DNA from: Eubacterium sp. | Lineage (GTDB): Bacteria; Bacillota; Clostridia; Lachnospirales; Lachnospiraceae | Assembly: GCA_017430325.1 (NCBI GenBank) | Contig: JAFRNE010000004.1 | Span: forward strand, 1 to 64,000 | DNA length: 64,000 nucleotides | Direction: 5' to 3' | Shown here: positions 62,626 to 64,000 of the stretch, in pieces | Layout: the number at the start of each line of letters is the position of its first letter | How positions within the stretch are numbered: the first letter of the stretch is position 1 | Translations under genes and position numbers: made by a program | The notes under the pieces: model-generated | Database searches by the model: none | Seen by the model: the letters and a program-made list of their open reading frames with translations, nothing else | Told to the model about the DNA's origin: nothing

Positions 62626-64000
62626 CTATTTTCTGGCTATTCCGCCTTCCATCTTCTTTTCCTGCTGTGGTTTCTTAGCCTCAGGTTTTTTAGCCTGTTC
62701 AGGCTTCTGTGCACCCGGAACAACCTTCTCAACGATACTTCCGTCCTTGATCATATCGGTCAATCCCTTATCCTTTAAAACCTTCATGTTTTCAGGCTTT
62801 TTGATATTATCAAGGATCGACTTGCACGCTTCCTTCTCCTGGCGAGGATTGGTTGCCATAAGCCGGCAGATATTCTCACCCTTTACAGGATCCTGAGTTG
62901 TCTTAAGGAATGACACTCTTGCAAGATACTCCGGAAGAAGATGATTTCTTACGGCATCAGCTTTTCCGCTCTTAAGACTCTTAGCTGTTTTTTCAAGAGC
63001 ATCAGCATCCTTTTCTATCTGTTCCTGCTTCTGCTTCTTTTCTTCTGGATCGGTGATCTCCTTAAGAGCCTGTCTCTCTTCGTATATTCTTTCCCTCTCC
63101 TCTTTAAATGCAGCTTTCTTCTCCTTAAGATCATCCAGAGCCTTCTCGTATTCAGGATTCGGCTTTTCATCAGAATCATAGTATTCCTTAAGATATGAAA
63201 TAACATCATAATCCTCAAGCTTCGCTGTCATCTCATCAAGCTCAGCCTTGTATTTTTCCTTAAGCTCATCAGCCTTCTTCTTATTATCATCCCAGTTTTT
63301 ACCGAAATCGGTAGGATTCTTTTCGGATATCATCTTAAACAGCTTATTACTGCTAAGCTCTTTAATCTCCTCGGCAGTCGGCTTTTCTCCCTTCTTCTCC
63401 GTAAGATAAGCCTCCGCCTTATTCTTCACCTCTATATTCTGGATATAGAAATCCGGACTCTGATTGTACATACGCACGAAATCAGGATTCTGCATAAGAT
63501 CAAAGGCCGCATCCGCAATATTATATAAGGCCATTTCGTTTGCATGCTCACGAGTATTCGCATCAATAGTCTTATCATTAGCGATATTATTATAGTGCGC
63601 CTTCAGATAATCCTTCGCAGCATTGAAATGATCAAACTTTTCGTAGTAGTGTGACGGATATCTGGAAACAACATTTATAAAATCATTATCTAGAGCAATA
63701 TCAACTACCGCCTTATCTGTAACCTTCATATCATGTCGTTTCAAATAATCCCTTGCAGCATTCTCCAGATAATCTACTCCGAATTTTCCGTCAAGGTCAT
63801 CTATCTTTAGTTTATCCGACCCAATACTTGCAGCTTCAGTCATAGCATTTTCTATAACGTAAGCAAATGGTGCCTGTCTGTATATGCCATGTCCCGCAAG
63901 CCCGGCGTTCTTCTTAAGTGCTTCGATCTGTCCCGGTATTCTGGCCATTGCATTTTTAGCTTCAGCAAGACGAAGCTTTCCTGCATCGGAGCCCGGTCCG
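62626..64000 (-). CDS. Helical, charged protein of unknown function, N-terminus beyond window
   Basis: I do not recognise this protein. An ATG at 63948 would give 440 residues, but the frame stays open upstream to the window edge (GPGSDAGKLRLAEAKNAM) and no ribosome site precedes that ATG. The true start therefore lies beyond 64000. The visible part is soluble and helical. A coiled-coil region spans about 225-330 counted from that Met (ADELKEKYKAELDEMTAKLE, ERERIYEERQALKEI). The tail is Lys/Pro/Glu-rich (KPEQAKKPEAKKPQQEKKM). There is no signal peptide, membrane helix or catalytic motif in view. Confidence 0.85.
   Translation of the reverse strand, partial: GPGSDAGKLRLAEAKNAMARIPGQIEALKKNAGLAGHGIYRQAPFAYVIENAMTEAASIGSDKLKIDDLDGKFGVDYLENAARDYLKRHDMKVTDKAVVDIALDNDFINVVSRYPSHYYEKFDHFNAAKDYLKAHYNNIANDKTIDANTREHANEMALYNIADAAFDLMQNPDFVRMYNQSPDFYIQNIEVKNKAEAYLTEKKGEKPTAEEIKELSSNKLFKMISEKNPTDFGKNWDDNKKKADELKEKYKAELDEMTAKLEDYDVISYLKEYYDSDEKPNPEYEKALDDLKEKKAAFKEERERIYEERQALKEITDPEEKKQKQEQIEKDADALEKTAKSLKSGKADAVRNHLLPEYLARVSFLKTTQDPVKGENICRLMATNPRQEKEACKSILDNIKKPENMKVLKDKGLTDMIKDGSIVEKVVPGAQKPEQAKKPEAKKPQQEKKMEGGIARK

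Overview
The window looks like chromosomal DNA of a low-to-moderate GC Gram-positive Clostridia, most likely Lachnospiraceae. The support is: strong GGAGG ribosome sites, TTGACA/TATAAT promoters, rapZ-whiA-HPr linkage, an L20-controlled infC-rpmI-rplT operon, DUF4250 and DUF6465-like small proteins, and no outer-membrane genes. Nearly all genes lie on the minus strand. Plus-strand genes are the ClpX-like ATPase, a CYTH protein, uvrC, a YqeG-like phosphatase and one small anchored protein. No rRNA, tRNA, CRISPR array, transposase or prophage gene was seen. No gene-free stretch exceeds about 300 bases.

Layout: (1) 1-16127 is one uninterrupted minus-strand reading frame of at least 5,375 codons, a giant secreted surface protein whose C-terminus lies off the left edge. 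(2) 16.3-17.7 kb is infC-rpmI-rplT with its promoter, an L20 leader attenuator and a probable AUA start codon for infC. (3) 17.75-20.2 kb holds an ECF-type sigma factor fused to a membrane segment and extracellular domain, preceded by a small two-helix membrane protein. (4) 20.4-24.8 kb is a folate operon: folC, an HD-domain hydrolase, folP, and a FolB-FolK-prephenate dehydratase-ACT fusion. (5) 25-30 kb has a membrane-anchored polysaccharide deacetylase, a GDPD phosphodiesterase with a small membrane partner, a ClpX-like AAA+ ATPase with altered loops, and a Lys/Ala-rich protein. (6) 30.3-33.7 kb has murF, a DJ-1 family protein, a CYTH triphosphatase and a DUF1189-like membrane protein. (7) 33.8-38.7 kb is an FMN-riboswitch-controlled ribD-ribE-ribBA-ribH operon ending in an overlapping HAD phosphatase gene, a candidate for the missing riboflavin-pathway phosphatase. 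(8) 38.7-46.7 kb has a Sel1-repeat protein and then hprK-glk-murB-rapZ-whiA-HPr-like, a carbon and cell-wall control cluster. (9) 46.7-50.4 kb has a cell-wall-binding repeat protein with an apparently broken start, both kinds of phosphoglycerate mutase, and a DUF4250 protein. (10) 50.6-64 kb has uvrC, a YqeG-like phosphatase, an unrecognised 697-residue protein, a membrane MutS-like ATPase, yebC, a CBS/CorC protein, alr, nnrDE, and a helical protein running off the right edge.

The most unusual items are: the FolB-FolK-PDT-ACT fusion; the HPr paralogue with glutamate exactly at position 15 and Ser46 kept, in the same operon as HPr kinase; the membrane-tethered sigma factor; the ClpX paralogue without a recognisable RKH loop; the membrane MutS-like ATPase; the AUA start of infC; and a 72-nt imperfect palindrome in the gpmA leader. 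Coordinates of short sites were counted by hand and may be off by a base or two. Family calls come from motif recognition, not database searches.
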